16,256 bases of DNA, from contig CAZNQW010000072.1 in NCBI GenBank assembly GCA_964575225.1, positions 1 to 16,256 on the forward strand. The letters run 5' to 3'. Made by a program: the position numbers and the translations under genes. This stretch comes from CAZNQW01 sp964575225 (GTDB lineage Bacteria; Chloroflexota; Anaerolineae; JAAYZQ01). The notes under the pieces were generated by a model, which saw only the letters and a list, made by a program, of their open reading frames with translations, was not told the origin of the DNA and made no database searches. The first letter of the stretch is position 1. Each line of letters opens with the position of its first letter. This document shows, one piece after another, positions 1 through 6,693 of the stretch.

Positions 1-2
1 AC

Positions 3-1085
3 CGCGAGGACGAACGGCACCCCGGCCTTCATCACGAGCAGGGCCGAGCCGTAGTACCGACCACCGACAACACCCTCCGCATCGTCGCGGTTCCCGACCT
101 GAAGGAGCAGGCCACCTTTGAGTTGGTCCGGGAGTACGACCTTCGATCGCACGTGGTGCCCATGTCCTGGCCCGACCAGGACAGCGTGGCCTGGGTCCTG
201 CCCGACTGGGAGGGAAAGGTCTACTGGTACGCCACCACCGCCGGGATGATAGGCATCGTCGACGTTGCCAGCGGAGCCGTCCAGACTCTGCGCCTGGAAG
301 GCGAGATCATCGAGAATTCGTTCGCCGTGGGCGAGGATGGCGTCTACATCCTGTCTGACTATGCCCTCTATCGCCTTCACCGCGAGGACGGGGGCGGCAT
401 TGTCGTCGACTGGCGGACCGAGTACGATCGCGGCCCGGGCTCAAAACCGGGCCACATCACCCGGGGCTCGGGCACGTCGGTGACGCTGATGGGGGACCTG
501 GACGGTCTAGTGGTGATCACCGACAACGCGGAACCGAGGATCCATCTGCTTTTTGTGCGCCGTGCCGACGGCGCCGTGGTGTGCAGCGCGCCGGTATTTG
601 AGGCGGGCCAGAGTGGGACCGACGTCAGCACCGTGGGGTTCGAGCTGGCCGATGGCGAGGGCCGCGGCACAGGCGTGTACTCGGCCCTGGTGGAAAACAA
701 CTGGGGGCACCATACCTTTCCGCGCTCCAACCCGGCGCCAGGCTTGACCCGGGTCGACGCTGTGCGGCAGAACGATGGCAGCTATCGCTGTCAGGAGGTG
801 TGGGCCAGCGAGGAGAAGAGCATCGGCGTGTTCAAACTGTCGTTGGGGAATGGCCTGGCCTACATGTACTGGCGCGGCGAAACGGGCCCGATCACCCAGT
901 GGTACCTGACCGGGATCGACTGGCGGACGGGACAGACGGTGTACAAGCAACGCACCGGGGCAGGACTTGGCTACAACAACTGGGCCGGCGCCCTCTTTTT
1001 GCATCCCGATGGCGGCCTGGCCTACTCGACGACGATCTTTGGCCTGGTGGCCGTGGGCAACGGCCTGAACGCGGACGCCCGCTGA
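3..1085 (+). CDS. Beta-propeller-like (PQQ-repeat-type) protein, 5'-truncated by the window edge
   Basis: The reading frame is open from the first bases to the TGA at 1083-1085, so at least 360 residues are visible and the true start lies outside. A TTG at 123 is possible but unconvincing: it lacks a good ribosome binding site, and coding-like sequence (VVPTTDNTLRIVAVPD) precedes it. The protein is rich in short beta-strand segments with Gly/Asp turns, such as 'GKVYWYATTAGMIGIVD', 'GVYILSDYALYRL', 'GLVVITDN' and 'TGIDWRTGQTVYK', which resemble successive blades of a quinoprotein-like beta-propeller. The end 'YSTTIFGLVAVGNG' looks like a last blade. No catalytic residues can be named, and any signal peptide would be outside the window. 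It sits 25 nt upstream of a sulfotransferase gene on the same strand, probably in one transcript. Family recognition is by fold pattern only; the function is unknown. Confidence 0.6.
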   Translation, partial: REDERHPGLHHEQGRAVVPTTDNTLRIVAVPDLKEQATFELVREYDLRSHVVPMSWPDQDSVAWVLPDWEGKVYWYATTAGMIGIVDVASGAVQTLRLEGEIIENSFAVGEDGVYILSDYALYRLHREDGGGIVVDWRTEYDRGPGSKPGHITRGSGTSVTLMGDLDGLVVITDNAEPRIHLLFVRRADGAVVCSAPVFEAGQSGTDVSTVGFELADGEGRGTGVYSALVENNWGHHTFPRSNPAPGLTRVDAVRQNDGSYRCQEVWASEEKSIGVFKLSLGNGLAYMYWRGETGPITQWYLTGIDWRTGQTVYKQRTGAGLGYNNWAGALFLHPDGGLAYSTTIFGLVAVGNGLNADAR

Positions 1086-1110
1086 AAGGGCTTCTGGGGG
1101 AGTACCTCGT

Positions 1111-2256
1111 ATGGGAGATCGTGAATGGGCTGCCCTGTTCGAACACCCGGTGGCCATGGGCTCGGTACGTAGCTGGTTCAGATTATTGGCAAGCCACAAG
1201 GGGGTGGACGCCCGCTATCTGACTCGCGTCCTGTTTGTCACGCTGACCACGCTGCTGACCAGTCCCATGCGCTTGTACGAGCGAATGCGCTACGGCCGCA
1301 TCGTGCGGCGCACCCGCATCCAGCCAGAGCCGATCTTTATTGTGGGCCACTGGCGCACGGGCACTACCTACCTGCACCTGCTGCTCTGCCAGGACCCCCA
1401 ACTGGGATTTGTCTCGACGTTTCAGACCCTGGCACCCGGCTTTTGCCTTGTAGGCCAGGGGATCATCAAAAGGATTGTGGGCTATTGGCTGGAGAAGGGC
1501 CATCCCACCCGGTTTATCGACAACGTGCCGCTCCGCATCAATGCCCCCCAGGAGGAAGAGTTTGCCATGGCAAACGGCACACCTCATTCCTTCCTCCACG
1601 TCTTTTCGTTTCCGCGCGAGGCGGCCGAGCTGTTTGCGCAAACGACCCTGTTCCAGGGGATCGCCCCGGAGGCCTTGACCGAGTGGTCGGCCTGCTATCG
1701 GGAGGTGCTGCGCAAGGCCACGCTGAGCGCAGGGGGCCGGCGACTGATCCTCAAGAACTGCGCCAATACCGGCCGCATCCGCGTGTTGCTGGAGCTCTTT
1801 CCCGATGCCAAGTTCATCCACATATGCCGCGACCCCTACGACCTGTTTCTGTCTACGCGGCGGCTCTGGGAGGTGGTGCTGTCGAAATCTCAATTGCAAG
1901 AGATTGACCCGGCAGAGGTTGACCGCCTTATCCTCCAGTTCTATCCCCAGCTCATGCAGCAGTATCTGGCCGATCGAACCCTCATCCCGGCTGAGAACCG
2001 GGTGGAGGTGCGATTTGAGGATTTGGAAGCAAACCCCCTGGCCGAAGCACGCCAAATCTACCAGGCGCTGGGCCTGCCCGGGTTTGCCGACGCCGAACCC
2101 GCATTCCGCTCCTACCTGGCCTCGGTGGAGAATTACCAGAAGAACGGCTACGAGCTGACGGCCGACGTCATCGACCAGGTGAACCGGCACTGGTCCTTTG
2201 CCTTTGACGAGTGGGGCTATCGCCGTCTAGATCCGGCTGCGTTGGATGGGTCCTAA
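1111..2256 (+). CDS. Sulfotransferase family protein (PAPS-dependent type)
   Basis: A 381-residue protein with the two signatures of P-loop-like sulfotransferases. The 5'-phosphosulfate loop is at residues 79-88 (GHWRTGTTYL). The 3'-phosphate-binding region is at 235-248 (FIHICRDPYDLF with R240 and S248). 'RFEDLEANP' near 301-309 is the conserved segment before the C-terminal helix. Such enzymes move sulfate from PAPS to a hydroxyl or amine of a lipid, sugar or peptide; the acceptor cannot be read from the sequence. A basic N-terminal helix with a hydrophobic stretch (about 36-52, LTRVLFVTLTTLLTSPM) could give membrane contact, which would suit a lipid acceptor. The ATG at 1111 is preceded by a GGGGGAG ribosome binding site. 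The next gene on the strand is hpnH, 97 nt downstream, so a hopanoid or membrane-lipid acceptor is an inference worth testing. Some members of this wider family are not proven enzymes. Confidence 0.85.
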   Translation: MGDREWAALFEHPVAMGSVRSWFRLLASHKGVDARYLTRVLFVTLTTLLTSPMRLYERMRYGRIVRRTRIQPEPIFIVGHWRTGTTYLHLLLCQDPQLGFVSTFQTLAPGFCLVGQGIIKRIVGYWLEKGHPTRFIDNVPLRINAPQEEEFAMANGTPHSFLHVFSFPREAAELFAQTTLFQGIAPEALTEWSACYREVLRKATLSAGGRRLILKNCANTGRIRVLLELFPDAKFIHICRDPYDLFLSTRRLWEVVLSKSQLQEIDPAEVDRLILQFYPQLMQQYLADRTLIPAENRVEVRFEDLEANPLAEARQIYQALGLPGFADAEPAFRSYLASVENYQKNGYELTADVIDQVNRHWSFAFDEWGYRRLDPAALDGS

Positions 2257-2322
2257 ATGGAATAGGTGCTTTGGAATGCACCACCTGTAGGGGTCCATTT
2301 CAGTTTTCGCGATGGTACCCCT
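2255..2322 (+). other. Competing inverted repeats in the gap before hpnH
   Basis: The 97-nt gap between the sulfotransferase stop and hpnH has three inverted repeats: AAATGGA (2255-2261) with TCCATTT (2294-2300), an inner GGTGC (2265-2269) with GCACC (2278-2282), and AGGGGT (2289-2294) with ACCCCT (2317-2322). The first and third share position 2294 and cannot both form fully. The first is followed by CAGTTTT, so it could be a weak terminator. I see no clear promoter in the gap. Its role is unproven. Confidence 0.3.
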
Positions 2323-2353
2323 GCTCGGTCGAACCGTCTCGTGGGAGGACGAC

Positions 2354-3352
2354 ATGGCCTTTTCCCGGCAACTGATCGGGTCCCTGGCCCGATACACCCT
2401 TGGCAACAAGCTCCGCGGGCAGGCGCGATTCCCGTTTGTGCTGATGCTGGAACCCACCCTCCGCTGCAACCTTGCCTGCGCCGGCTGCGGACGCATCCGC
2501 GAGTTGCAGGAAAGCCCTCGCCACAGTCTGTCCATGGAAGAGTGCCTGTCGGCTGTGGATGAGTCGGGCGCTCCCATCGTCAGCGTCACGGGCGGCGAGC
2601 CGCTGTTGCACCCGGACATTTTCCCCATCGTAGACCAGATTCTGGTCCGAGGGCGCGGGGTGACCTTGTGCACCAACGGGCTGCTTTTGGAGGGCTCGCT
2701 GGACCACTTTCGGCCCGGCCCTTACCTGAGCTTTGTCGTTCATCTGGACGGGCTGGCCTCCACCCACGACGGCTATGCCGGGCGCGAAGGGGTTTTTGAC
2801 ACAGCCCTGGCGGCCATCCGCGCCGCCAAGGCCCGCGGCTTTCGGGTGATGGTCAACACCACCCTGTACAAGGCGACGGACACGGCAGAAATCGTGCAGC
2901 TCCTCACGCTGCTGGCCCAGGTTCCGGTGGATGGCATTATGGTGGCGCCGGCTTTTTCCTTCGAACAGGTCGAGAGCGACCTGTTCCTCACCCGCTCGGA
3001 GGCGATCGCGCGCTTTGGCCCCATTTACGACCTGCGAGATCGCGTCCCCTTTGGCGATACGCCCCTCTATCTCGAATTCCTGGCTGGCAGGCGGGAGTTG
3101 CCTTGCCTCCCCTGGAGCACACCGACGCGGAATCCGCGGGGCTGGCGGCAGCCCTGCTACCTCCTCGCCGATGGCTATTGTCCTTCGTTTCAGGCATTGA
3201 TGGAAGAAACCGACTGGGAAGCCTATGGGGCCGGGAACGATCCCCGATGCGTCGATTGTATGGTGCACAGCGGCCACGATGCCGCGGCGATGGACGAGGC
3301 ACTGAAAAGCCTCCCGACCCTTTGGCGCGTGCTCAAATGGGCGATCTCCTGA
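2354..3352 (+). CDS. hpnH: HpnH: radical SAM adenosylhopane synthase
   Basis: HpnH adds the 5'-deoxyadenosyl radical from S-adenosylmethionine to diploptene (a C30 hopanoid), making adenosylhopane, the first step of C35 hopanoid side-chain synthesis. The 332-residue protein matches what I know of the family end to end: 'FPFVLMLEPTLRCNLACAGC' with the CxxxCxxC cluster ligands C38, C42 and C45; 'SVTGGEPLLHPDI' near 77-89; 'LCTNGLLLE'; 'VVHLDG'; 'DGIMVAPAF'; and the C-terminal 'RQPCYLLADGYCPSFQALMEETDWEAYG' region followed by 'CVDCMVHSGH' (C299, C302). The ATG at 2354 is chosen because GGGAGG lies 5-6 nt before it and the N-terminus then fits the family; an in-frame ATG at 2312 has no such site. 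hpnG follows after 28 nt, so the two are very probably co-transcribed. Confidence 0.93.
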   Translation: MAFSRQLIGSLARYTLGNKLRGQARFPFVLMLEPTLRCNLACAGCGRIRELQESPRHSLSMEECLSAVDESGAPIVSVTGGEPLLHPDIFPIVDQILVRGRGVTLCTNGLLLEGSLDHFRPGPYLSFVVHLDGLASTHDGYAGREGVFDTALAAIRAAKARGFRVMVNTTLYKATDTAEIVQLLTLLAQVPVDGIMVAPAFSFEQVESDLFLTRSEAIARFGPIYDLRDRVPFGDTPLYLEFLAGRRELPCLPWSTPTRNPRGWRQPCYLLADGYCPSFQALMEETDWEAYGAGNDPRCVDCMVHSGHDAAAMDEALKSLPTLWRVLKWAIS

Positions 3353-3380
3353 GGGGGCATCCGCCCGGCGGGATGGGACC

Positions 3381-4136
3381 ATGATCGCCCTATTGGCGGC
3401 GTTGGAAGGGGAGATGGCCGGTCTGCGGCGGCAGATGGCCCTAGCTCCGGAAGGGATCGCCGGCCTCGACGGATCTGCCTTCACCGGTCTGTACCGGGGC
3501 CGTCCCGTGATTCTGGCCTGGACCGGCATGGGCCGGCAGCGGGCCCGGGCCGGCGCCGAAACCGTGCTGGCCCACGGTCCGGTCTCAGTCGTGGTTTCTA
3601 TCGGGTTCTCGGGGGCGCTGGAGGAATCGCTGGCTGTGGGCGATCTGGTCCTGGCCTCCGGCCTGATCGGCGTGACAGATCCGCACAGCCGTGAGATCCA
3701 GCCAACCCTCTACCCTTCCGATCCAGACCGGCTGCGGGCAGCCGCCCAAGCGCTGGGGGCGACCCCGCTGCACGTGGTGCAAGGGCCGACGGTGACGGCG
3801 CCGGGCCTCATTGCCACGCCGGATTGCAAGCGGGATCTGGGTCGCCGGACGGGCGCCGTGGCCGTAGACATGGAGAGTTATTGGGTCGCAGCGGTGGCCG
3901 CCGAGCGGGGCCTTCCTTTTCTGGCCTTGCGGGTCATCTCCGATGCGCAGCGAGAGGCTTTGCCCCCCATTGGCCAGATCCTGGATGAGAACGGCGCCCC
4001 AAGCATGCGCCCCCTGGTCACCCACCTACTTCGGAGCCCCGGCAGCCTGATAGCCCTGGCAAAGATGGCCCGGAACGCCGCCCGGGCGCGCCGGGCGTTG
4101 ACCGCGGGCGTGGCCTGCGCCGTGACAGCGCTCTAA
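3381..4136 (+). CDS. hpnG: HpnG: adenosylhopane nucleosidase/phosphorylase
   Basis: This 251-residue member of the MTAN/purine nucleoside phosphorylase superfamily corresponds to the hopanoid-associated phosphorylase HpnG. It removes adenine from adenosylhopane to give ribosylhopane (or its phosphorylated form), which later enzymes turn into bacteriohopanetetrol. Visible motifs are the N-terminal 'ALLAALEGEM', where E10 or E12 matches the MTAN entry strand; 'VVSIGFSGAL' (71-80), the phosphate/purine-site loop; 'VAVDMESY' (160-167) with the ribose-binding glutamate E165; and 'LRVISDA' (183-189), whose aspartate D188 is the expected catalytic residue. The C-terminus has an Arg/Ala-rich helix (about 225-248). 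The start at 3381 is the first ATG after hpnH and has a purine-rich GGGATGGGA before it. Adjacency to hpnH is the main reason for choosing HpnG over a generic MTA/SAH nucleosidase. Confidence 0.88.
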   Translation: MIALLAALEGEMAGLRRQMALAPEGIAGLDGSAFTGLYRGRPVILAWTGMGRQRARAGAETVLAHGPVSVVVSIGFSGALEESLAVGDLVLASGLIGVTDPHSREIQPTLYPSDPDRLRAAAQALGATPLHVVQGPTVTAPGLIATPDCKRDLGRRTGAVAVDMESYWVAAVAAERGLPFLALRVISDAQREALPPIGQILDENGAPSMRPLVTHLLRSPGSLIALAKMARNAARARRALTAGVACAVTAL

Positions 4137-4154
4137 CGCCGCCGCGCCCTGGCT

Positions 4155-4183
4155 TTGCAGGGAACGGGCAGCGGTGGTATACT
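4155..4183 (+). promoter_or_regulatory. Sigma-70-type promoter for the glycosyltransferase gene
   Basis: TTGCAG (4155-4160), 17 bp, then TATACT (4178-4183), with GG before the -10 box. It lies in the 79-nt gap after hpnG and points at the GTG start at 4216. A start at about 4190 would leave a leader of about 26 nt containing GGAGGA. It suggests that the glycosyltransferase can be transcribed apart from hpnHG. Confidence 0.7.
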
Positions 4184-4215
4184 TGGACGCTATCTGCTCA
4201 CCCACGGAGGAAAGG

Positions 4216-5736
4216 GTGTCTGTGCTTGGAATTGTGTATCTCATCGCCGCCCTATTGGTGGCTTTATACGGAGCAAACGCTCTGCTGCTGACCGGACTGC
4301 ATCTGCTCCGGCGCAAAGAGCCACCGGCGCCCACGCCCGACGTGAGCGACTGGCCGGTGGTCACGGTGCAGTTGCCGGTATACAACGAGTTGTACGTGTT
4401 ACAGCGCTTGGTCGATGCTGTGGCCCGTCTGGAGTACCCCCGCGATCGCTTGCAGGTTCAGATCCTGGACGACTCTACGGACGAGACGACCCGCCTGGCT
4501 ATGACCTGCGCCGATATCCATCGCCGGCGCGGGTTGGATATTGAGGTGATCCACCGTCATAACCGGAGCGGCTGCAAGGCCGGAGCCCTGGCCCGCGGCC
4601 TGGAGACGGCCCGAGGCGGATTCATCGCCATCTTTGATGCCGATTTTGTGCCCGAGCCCGATTTCCTCCAGCGAACGGTTCCCCACTTGGTGGCCAACGC
4701 CCGGCTCGCCTTTGTCCAAACGCGATGGGGCTATCTCAACCCAACCTACTCGGCGCTCACCCGGGCCCAAACCATCGCCCTCGATGGCCATTTTGTCGTC
4801 GAGCACCTGGGGCGGAATCGCAACGGGTTGGTGATGAACTTTAACGGCACGGCCGGCGTCTGGCGGCGGGAGGCCATCGAGTCGGCGGGCGGCTGGCAGG
4901 GCGATACTCTGACCGAAGATGTGGATCTCAGCTTTCGAGCCCAGTTGGCCGGGTGGCAAGCGCTCTACTTGCCGGAGGTCTGCGCGCCGGCCGAGCTGCC
5001 CCCCCAAATCGCCGCTTTCAAGCGACAACAGGCGCGGTGGTCCACCGGCGCAGCCCAATGCCTGGTCAAGTTGGCCGGATCGTTGTGGCGAGGAATGAGA
5101 CCGTCGGACGTGCTCGCGGCCGGTCAGTCACCTGCTCGATTGCCCTGGAGGGTCCGCCTGGAAGGGCTGTTGCATCTGAGTGTGTGGATCGCCCATCCCA
5201 TGTCCCTCGTACTCTTGTTTCTGACGCTGCCCATGCTGCTGGGCCAGATACCGATCGCGCTGAATCTATCCATCTTTTGGCTGGTGGCCCTGGGGCCTTT
5301 GGTCGCCTATTCGGTGTCCCAGCGGTACCTGTACCCCGATTGGAAGCGACGGATGGCTTTTATGCCGGTGTTGGCCCTGTTGGGCACCGGGCTGGGCCTT
5401 TCCAACACGGTCTCGATTGTCAAAGGGCTGTTTTTTCACGATCGCGACTTTTTGCGCACGCCCAAGTTCCACGTCGTTCAACGCGGCGACCGCTGGCTGG
5501 GCAGCCGTTACGTGCTTCCTTTCCAATGGATTGCCCTGGCGGAATTGGCACTGGCCGGCTATGCCCTGGCGACGACCATGGTGGCGGTCGTGGTGGGCAA
5601 CTATTTCGCCGTTCCCTTTTTGTTGCTCTATGTGGGAGGCTATGCCTACCTGGGCCTGAACGGCCTGACCGACGCCGTCGCCCATCGCCGCCATCGCCCA
5701 CGCCTGCACCGGGCATCTGCGGTGGCCGATTCATAA
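4216..5736 (+). CDS. Membrane processive family-2 glycosyltransferase, cellulose-synthase/CslA-like
   Basis: A 506-residue GT2 enzyme with one N-terminal membrane helix (about 3-25), a cytosolic catalytic domain (about 45-300) and four or five C-terminal helices (about 318-342, 350-370, 380-402, 436-460, 462-485). The complete processive D,D,D,QxxRW set is visible: D85/D86 in LDDST, DAD at 141-143, TED at 233-235 and QQARW at 271-275. The family polymerises or transfers hexoses from UDP- or GDP-sugars (glucan, mannan and relatives); donor and product cannot be told from sequence. The GTG at 4216 has GGAGGA (4206-4211) before it. A GTG at 4174 was rejected because it sits inside the promoter -10 region. 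The position after hpnHG could mean glycosylation of a membrane lipid, but its own promoter and polymerase-like motifs make an independent surface glycan equally likely. It is followed by a strong terminator. Confidence 0.87.
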   Translation: MSVLGIVYLIAALLVALYGANALLLTGLHLLRRKEPPAPTPDVSDWPVVTVQLPVYNELYVLQRLVDAVARLEYPRDRLQVQILDDSTDETTRLAMTCADIHRRRGLDIEVIHRHNRSGCKAGALARGLETARGGFIAIFDADFVPEPDFLQRTVPHLVANARLAFVQTRWGYLNPTYSALTRAQTIALDGHFVVEHLGRNRNGLVMNFNGTAGVWRREAIESAGGWQGDTLTEDVDLSFRAQLAGWQALYLPEVCAPAELPPQIAAFKRQQARWSTGAAQCLVKLAGSLWRGMRPSDVLAAGQSPARLPWRVRLEGLLHLSVWIAHPMSLVLLFLTLPMLLGQIPIALNLSIFWLVALGPLVAYSVSQRYLYPDWKRRMAFMPVLALLGTGLGLSNTVSIVKGLFFHDRDFLRTPKFHVVQRGDRWLGSRYVLPFQWIALAELALAGYALATTMVAVVVGNYFAVPFLLLYVGGYAYLGLNGLTDAVAHRRHRPRLHRASAVADS

Positions 5737-5746
5737 GCGCTTGAAC

Positions 5747-5791
5747 ACAGAGGAGCCAGGGGATCGTCCGCTGGCTCCTCTGTTTGAATTT
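5747..5791 (+). terminator. Intrinsic-terminator-like hairpin after the glycosyltransferase
   Basis: A perfect 13-bp inverted repeat, ACAGAGGAGCCAG (5747-5759) with CTGGCTCCTCTGT (5771-5783), has an 11-nt loop that contains a further GGA/TCC pairing. The 3' side is followed by TTTGAATTT, a broken U-tract. It begins 10 nt after the stop codon at 5736 and separates the glycosyltransferase from nadK. Confidence 0.8.
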
Positions 5792-5841
5792 GCCGACGTG
5801 CGCCCTCGTGGCCCGGATTCGTGCATTGTAGGGGGACACCC

Positions 5842-6675
5842 ATGAAGCGAATTGGACTATTGCATCACCCCAAACTGGCTGCGACCCAACCGCTGGCCGA
5901 GACGATGGCTCGTCAGATCGAGGAGATGGGCATCTCGGCCTGGGTTGGTTCGACCTGGGATGTGGACGCCGTCGCCGCCGAGATCGACCAGCTCGATCTC
6001 TTGGTGACGCTGGGCGGCGATGGCTCGATTCTGCGGGCCGCGCGCATGGGCTGCGTGGGTTGCGTGCCCGTGCTCGGCGTCAATATGGGGCGTCTGGGCT
6101 TTTTGGCCGAGCTCGAACCGGAAGAGTGGGACGCGGCCCTGCCCCAACTTCTGGAGGGCCGCTATTGGATCGAAGAGCGGATGATGCTCAGGGCCGAGTA
6201 TCACCACGGGGATCATTGCCACGGCTACGAAGCCCTCAACGACGTGGTGGTCAGCCGCGGCAGCCTGGCTCGCATGGTCCGTTTGGAAACTCACATCGAC
6301 GGCAGCTATCTGACTACCTATGCCGCCGACGGGCTGATTGTGTCTACGGCTACCGGTTCGACGGCTTATGCCTTTGCCGTCGGTGGCCCCGTCCTGCCGC
6401 CCGAACTCAAGAACATTCTCCTCATCCCCATCGCCCCCCATTTGAGCATGGATCGAGCCATCGTCCTCTCCCAGGGCGCTGTGGTCAAGACCCTGATCCG
6501 CACCGATCATCAGGCTATTCTCACCGTGGATGGCCAGTTCGAGTACGAGCTGCGCGACGGCGACTGGGTCACCGTCCAGGCCAGCCCCCACATCGGGCGG
6601 TTTGTCCGATTGCAGGACCGCACCTACTTTTATCGGACGCTTATGGAAAGGCTGCGGGGGCCGGTGCCAGGCTAG
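5842..6675 (+). CDS. nadK: NAD kinase
   Basis: Phosphorylates NAD+ to NADP+ using ATP or polyphosphate in the cytosol. The 277-residue protein has the normal family length and all key motifs: GGDGS at 58-62, in which D60 is the catalytic aspartate; 'NMGRLGFLAE' at 81-90; 'ALNDVVVSRG' at 131-140, where N133-D134 bind the substrate; 'TTYAADGLIVSTATGSTAYAFAVGGP' at 158-183; and 'TVDGQ' at 228-232. The ATG at 5842 is supported by AGGGGGA seven nt upstream; an in-frame GTG at 5821 has no such site. It lies alone between the upstream terminator and the convergent ABC-F gene, whose stop is only 18 nt away. No convincing promoter was found in the 5791-5841 gap. Confidence 0.95.
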   Translation: MKRIGLLHHPKLAATQPLAETMARQIEEMGISAWVGSTWDVDAVAAEIDQLDLLVTLGGDGSILRAARMGCVGCVPVLGVNMGRLGFLAELEPEEWDAALPQLLEGRYWIEERMMLRAEYHHGDHCHGYEALNDVVVSRGSLARMVRLETHIDGSYLTTYAADGLIVSTATGSTAYAFAVGGPVLPPELKNILLIPIAPHLSMDRAIVLSQGAVVKTLIRTDHQAILTVDGQFEYELRDGDWVTVQASPHIGRFVRLQDRTYFYRTLMERLRGPVPG

Positions 6676-6693
6676 CCCCTTCAACGCTCCGGC

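Noticed and set aside
1183..2190. Long minus-strand open frame opposite the sulfotransferase
   Set aside because: Antisense by-product of GC-rich codon use; the plus strand has the PAPS-binding motifs and a ribosome binding site.
4174..4215. Upstream GTG start for the membrane glycosyltransferase
   Set aside because: It overlaps the -10 box TATACT and would lie before the expected transcription start; GTG 4216 has GGAGGA upstream.
5790..5830. Possible promoter for nadK (TTGCCG at 5790, CATTGT near 5824)
   Set aside because: The spacing is wrong for the best boxes, the -10 match is poor, and a start there would fall at the ribosome binding site.
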